Source of the DNA: JBBRMY01 sp038230595
GTDB taxonomy: Bacteria > Bacteroidota > Ignavibacteria > Tepidaquicellales > Tepidaquicellaceae
DNA length: 10,530 bases
NCBI GenBank assembly: GCA_038230595.1
Contig: JBBRMY010000094.1
Coordinates: 1 to 10,530 of the forward strand
Direction: 5' to 3'
Shown: piece by piece, positions 7,399-10,530 of the stretch
How positions within the stretch are numbered: position 1 is the stretch's first letter
Layout of the letters: each line of letters starts with the position of its first letter
Program-made: the position numbers and the translations under genes
The notes under the pieces: model-generated
What the model saw: the letters and a program-made list of their open reading frames with translations, nothing else
Databases searched by the model: none
Told to the model about the DNA's origin: nothing

Positions 7399-8457
7399 AT
7401 GAAAATTATAATAAATGCACTCTCCGGTAACGGAGATGCATTGATGTTCTCTCCAGCGCTTCGTCTGTTAAAAAAGCATTTGCCCGATGCAGATATTGAA
7501 ATGCTTGTCATGTTCAGATCTGTAAAGGAAATGTATCAATACCATCCTGCAATAAAAAATATCCATCTCGTAGAATTTTTAAAGCAGTCAAAGTCAGATT
7601 CGCTTAAGCAGCTTCTTGCTTTAAAGAAAAACAAATACGACGTTTCGATAAATGTTTATCCGTCAAACCGATCAGAATATAATATTGTAAACTATATACT
7701 CGGTGCTAAAAAAAGATTAGCGCATCACTATACCCATACAAATTTTTTCCGCGCTGAATGGCTGAATAATGTTTTAACTGATGAAATACCTGACAGGCAT
7801 AATGTCCTTCAGAATTTTGATCTTGTCGGTAAAATTATTCCCGCAGATGAGAGCGAGCTGACAAATAAAGAAATATTCTTTAATGAAGAGCATTCGTCGG
7901 CATCTGAAAAATGGATATCAGAGATCAATCCTTCCAAAAAATTATTGATAGGCTTTCATGCCGGTTCAGCAGTATTAAAAAATCAGATACACAAGCGGTG
8001 GGGAATGATCAACTATGCTAAGCTTGCAAAGATACTTGCATATAAATATAATGCAAAGATATTGTTATTCGGAAACGAATTTGAGTTGAACGAAGATATT
8101 AAGAGGCTTGCTGCGTCAGATGTTATTCTTGCTTCAACTTCTGACTATATGGATTCTATTGCAAGGATGAGATATTGTAATTTATTTGTCTCGAACGATT
8201 CTGCTTTCCTTCACACAGCAGCAGCATTTAAAATTCCCACAGTCGCTATTTTTGCTTACACAAATTACAAAGAGCTTCATCCATGGATGAATGAGCATAT
8301 AGTCGTCAGAAAAGACCTGAGCTGCTCGCCATGCTTCTATAATTCCCCAAGGCCTGTAACATGTATCTGGAAAGGCGAAGATGAATTCAAATGCATTAAA
8401 ACCATTGGAGTCGATGAAGTGCTTGATGCGTGTGATAAGTTGATGGAAATAAAATAA
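7399..8457 (+). CDS. Glycosyltransferase family 9 (heptosyltransferase-like)
   Basis: GT9 enzymes are GT-B-fold cytoplasmic or membrane-associated transferases, best known for adding ADP-heptose to the LPS inner core. The 352-residue length is typical. The N-terminal Rossmann domain starts with the acceptor-side motif INALSGNGDALMFSPAL (5-21). The C-terminal domain begins near residue 182 with GFHAGS (185-190) and has the donor-site motif FVSNDSAFLHTAAA (263-276). Four cysteines follow: C309 and C312 in LSCSPCFY, then C322 and C332, a pattern common in many GT9 proteins and perhaps metal-binding or disulfide. The start is ATG at 7399, 9 bases after the preceding stop with no Shine-Dalgarno sequence, which points to an operon with the AftB-like enzyme. 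Known GT9 members mostly transfer heptose, but the sugar here cannot be read, so waaC/waaF should not be assigned. Confidence 0.88.
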   Translation: MKIIINALSGNGDALMFSPALRLLKKHLPDADIEMLVMFRSVKEMYQYHPAIKNIHLVEFLKQSKSDSLKQLLALKKNKYDVSINVYPSNRSEYNIVNYILGAKKRLAHHYTHTNFFRAEWLNNVLTDEIPDRHNVLQNFDLVGKIIPADESELTNKEIFFNEEHSSASEKWISEINPSKKLLIGFHAGSAVLKNQIHKRWGMINYAKLAKILAYKYNAKILLFGNEFELNEDIKRLAASDVILASTSDYMDSIARMRYCNLFVSNDSAFLHTAAAFKIPTVAIFAYTNYKELHPWMNEHIVVRKDLSCSPCFYNSPRPVTCIWKGEDEFKCIKTIGVDEVLDACDKLMEIK

Positions 8458-8464
8458 TTCAAAA

Positions 8465-8550
8465 GAGATAGTCCGAGACCATCTGATAATTTCTAAGACT
8501 GTCTTTCTTCGAATGCTCTTATCGAGGATCCCAAACTTCCGCAAAGCGGC
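8465..8550. repeat. Repeat-like debris between convergent genes
   Basis: The 137-bp convergent intergenic region contains a GC-richer stretch with short palindromes: AAGACTGTCTT, and CCGC (8539-8542) / GCGG (8546-8549) around AAA. Wording such as GTCTTTCTTCGAATGCTC and ATCGAGGATCCC recalls degenerate copies of the GTCATTCT-type repeats common between bacterial genes. No gene is convincing here. Only one copy is in the window, so repeat status is inference. Confidence 0.3.
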
Positions 8551-8558
8551 GAAATATC

Positions 8559-8589
8559 AACCTAACAAGAAAAGTCCTGTCAAGTTTTT
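8559..8589 (+). terminator. Degenerate terminator after the GT9 gene
   Basis: AACCTAACAAG (8559-8569) can pair with CCTGTCAAGTT (8576-8586) at 8 of 11 positions over a 6-base loop, followed by a T-tract to 8589. Its wording parallels the perfect clpP terminator at 2387-2420, suggesting a decayed relative. It lies between converging genes, just before the stop codon of the - strand gene. Confidence 0.45.
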
Positions 8590-8594
8590 AATAA

Positions 8595-10530
8595 TTAATT
8601 TATAAAATCCCAGACAATTGTAAATCTCGAAATTACATTTCCTAACCCGCCCCTGTTATCATAGGGAAACAAGTACCTGTCAAAGACAAGATTATTAAAA
8701 ACATTTGCTACCGTAAGATTCACGTTTGCATGACCTATCCTCGCTCCCACAAAAACATCCACTAAAAAATTATTTCTTTCGATAGATTCTGTAGTTGAAG
8801 AATATGAGTATCCATAAGAATAATATATTTTTTCAGTTAACGCTTTGAAATATTTGAAATCAACACCTGCGTGTAAGTTTAGATGATCTTTGAAAAAATA
8901 ATCATGATAAGTAATATTCGCTTTTACAGGATTACTTATATTACTATAATCTTTATTATAGTTGTCATAGTTAATGTAATAATCGAAGAACTTAGTTTTT
9001 CCTTCTAGACTAATATTGAAATTTGTAAAGTTATTTCTGAACATTTCACTAAACTCACCAAAATTATTATTAAAATGCTTTATAGTGAGTTTGTTGTTAA
9101 AAGCTTTTAATTCAAACCCATATTCGAAATACTCGTCATTTGCAGCTAAGCTAGTCAATATATCGTCCGGATAAACTGCTAGACTGTCATAACCATACAG
9201 CCATCCACCGCTTACACCCCTCACATTCAGATCCATCAACTCCTTATTACTGTCATAACCATACAGCCATCCACCGCTTACACCAGTAAGAAATTTTAAT
9301 TGGAATCTCTCATTATCAATTATTTTCATATTTCCTTCAAATCCTAATGTGCTGTACTTATATTGAAAATAAGACAGATATTTTGCAAAACCTGTTGCAT
9401 TAATTGATTTATAATTAAAATTCATTTTCAAATAGGTTTGAAGCGTGCTATTTGAACGACTTAAAACATCATCGCTGATTTTAATAAATGAGTACATACC
9501 ATTAATCTCCGAGAATAAATATTTATTAATTAGTTCTAACTTTTGGGTAAAACTAATTCCTAAGGCATTGTTTTTTTGTTTATAATCTTTAAATGTAAGC
9601 TGATGATAGAAAAAATAAAACTTTGAACTGTTTAAAGGGTTACTAAACAATTTAAAATTTGCGGTCAAATCAGTAGTTAATAATCTGGAATCAACATTGT
9701 AATAGCTTGAATCAACAGCTAAACCCGATGTATTCTTGACTGAATCAATAAAGCTTTCCCTGGAAAAATCACCGTAATTTGTTTTTATTCCGAAATACTT
9801 ACCTCTATTGGTTGAAACCAAATTAAAGTTAAGCTTAAAATTGGCTTTTGTAGATGCGAAATAGCTAAATTTCCCTCTTCCTCTCCAAACATCCACGGCT
9901 GATTGCTGATATCTTCCATCAGTAGAAAATTTATTTAGACCAAGATCTAATTTGTATTTTCTGGAAAAAGGAAGTGAAATGTAAAAATCAGTATTAAAAG
10001 AACTATATCTGTCCTGAGAAAATCTAAGTTGTGAAAATGGTTTTGAATTAAAAACGTCCTTAGTAATTACGTTTATGGATTTTGACTGATTTCCTATACC
10101 GTAAAGTTTAGATGATATATTTGACAGAATTTCAATTTTATCGATTTCGTTCACAGATAATAATTCATTATCATAAATGTAAACAAGGTAAGGAAGGTTT
10201 ACCTGAATGCCGTCCCGGAACAATCCAATATTATACGAACCATTATATGAAATGTAATTGTCATATCCTCTACTCATAAAATGCCGGAAGAATCCTGACT
10301 CTTCATTCATTATTTCACTAAGATCGCGCTTATCCGACCAAATATATTTTGAATAACTGACTGTATCAGAAGTCGTAAGAGATAAGTATTGTGTATCCTT
10401 AATTCTTAATGAATCTATAAAAAGAGGATGAAGTGAATCTGATTTTATGATCTGAGAATATAATACCCCGGGTAAAAACAGCGAAACTGTAAAAATACTT
10501 ACTAAGAGAATTAAAGAGAGAAGTTTTAAA
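8595..10530 (-). CDS. TonB-dependent-receptor-like outer-membrane protein (start beyond window edge)
   Basis: The frame is open from the window edge (first full codon at 10529) to the TAA at 8597-8595, giving 644 visible residues. Visible residues 1-26 (LKLLSLILLVSIF...VLYSQ) are a typical export signal peptide, so only a few codons including the start are missing; the internal ATG at 10310 is not the start. Residues about 60-157 match a TonB plug: RGYDNY (87-92), FRDGIQVN (104-111), IDKIEIL (128-134), SSKLYGIG (139-146) and INVITK (152-157). The rest is a long run of alternating aromatic/polar strands with Asn/Tyr-rich loops, typical of a beta-barrel, ending VANVFNN...FTIVWDFIN. No carboxypeptidase-like N-terminal domain and no clear TonB box are seen, and it is small for a TonB receptor. 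An exact 36-bp repeat lies inside. The ligand is unknown; no SusD-like partner is in the window. Confidence 0.8.
   Translation of the reverse strand, partial: LKLLSLILLVSIFTVSLFLPGVLYSQIIKSDSLHPLFIDSLRIKDTQYLSLTTSDTVSYSKYIWSDKRDLSEIMNEESGFFRHFMSRGYDNYISYNGSYNIGLFRDGIQVNLPYLVYIYDNELLSVNEIDKIEILSNISSKLYGIGNQSKSINVITKDVFNSKPFSQLRFSQDRYSSFNTDFYISLPFSRKYKLDLGLNKFSTDGRYQQSAVDVWRGRGKFSYFASTKANFKLNFNLVSTNRGKYFGIKTNYGDFSRESFIDSVKNTSGLAVDSSYYNVDSRLLTTDLTANFKLFSNPLNSSKFYFFYHQLTFKDYKQKNNALGISFTQKLELINKYLFSEINGMYSFIKISDDVLSRSNSTLQTYLKMNFNYKSINATGFAKYLSYFQYKYSTLGFEGNMKIIDNERFQLKFLTGVSGGWLYGYDSNKELMDLNVRGVSGGWLYGYDSLAVYPDDILTSLAANDEYFEYGFELKAFNNKLTIKHFNNNFGEFSEMFRNNFTNFNISLEGKTKFFDYYINYDNYNKDYSNISNPVKANITYHDYFFKDHLNLHAGVDFKYFKALTEKIYYSYGYSYSSTTESIERNNFLVDVFVGARIGHANVNLTVANVFNNLVFDRYLFPYDNRGGLGNVISRFTIVWDFIN
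9183..9284. repeat. Exact 36-bp direct repeat inside the receptor gene
   Basis: Bases 9183-9218 and 9249-9284 are identical over 36 bp and separated by 30 unrelated bases, giving a 66-bp (22-codon) period. Read on the - strand, each copy starts on a codon boundary and encodes GVSGGWLYGYDS (visible residues 416-427 and 438-449). Identity includes all synonymous positions. Confidence 0.97.

Noticed and set aside
7399..8457. Assignment of the GT9 gene as waaC, waaF or waaQ
   Set aside because: Family membership is clear, but no residue pattern here decides the sugar or acceptor, and no LPS-core genes are adjacent.
8182..8544. A 120-codon open frame on the - strand overlapping the GT9 3' end and the intergenic region
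   Set aside because: Most of it is antisense to a clearly coding gene, its protein has no recognisable motif, and the intergenic part looks like repeat debris.
9183..9284. The 36-bp repeat as a minimal CRISPR array
   Set aside because: There are only two copies, both in frame within a coding sequence and encoding barrel residues; no cas genes are present.
8595..10310. The receptor gene starting at the internal ATG at 10310
   Set aside because: This would cut the plug domain and remove the signal peptide, while the upstream frame stays open to the window edge.

Overview
The window is AT-rich, with genes that have A-rich leaders and no Shine-Dalgarno sequences, and two of the six main genes appear to start at TTG. 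A trigger factor/ClpP pair, a DUF2723 membrane protein, several large membrane glycosyltransferases and a TonB-dependent-receptor-like barrel together suggest a Gram-negative member of the Bacteroidota/Ignavibacteriota (FCB) group. This assignment rests on gene content and style only; no marker in the window proves it.

Layout. The window opens with the last 49 codons of an unrecognised gene with an acidic tail, closed by a strong terminator. Next is a protein-quality-control pair on the + strand: trigger factor (tig, 304-1641, with an unusual histidine-rich tail) and ClpP protease (clpP, 1661-2341), 19 bp apart. Right after clpP come a C-rich-codon 18-codon mini-ORF (2345-2401), two small hairpins and a strong terminator. 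clpX is not present downstream.

The central 6 kb (2523-8457, + strand) is an envelope-glycosylation block: an 886-residue DUF2723 multi-pass protein, then (after a dispersed-repeat-like palindrome and a terminator) an AftB-like GT-C membrane glycosyltransferase with C-terminal TPRs, and a family 9 (heptosyltransferase-like) glycosyltransferase only 9 bp further on. The last two are almost certainly one operon. The two membrane proteins probably act at the outer face of the inner membrane on lipid-linked sugars, and the GT9 enzyme in the cytoplasm on a nucleotide-activated sugar. The acceptor glycan or protein cannot be read from the sequence.

The right end (8595-10530, - strand) holds a convergent gene for a small TonB-dependent-receptor-like outer-membrane protein. 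Its reading frame stays open through a clear signal peptide up to the window edge, so its true start lies just outside; the internal ATG at 10310 is not the start. It contains an exact 36-bp in-frame direct repeat with a 66-bp period. The 137-bp convergent intergenic region holds repeat-like debris and a degenerate terminator resembling the one after clpP. No tRNA, rRNA, CRISPR array, insertion sequence or phage gene was seen.
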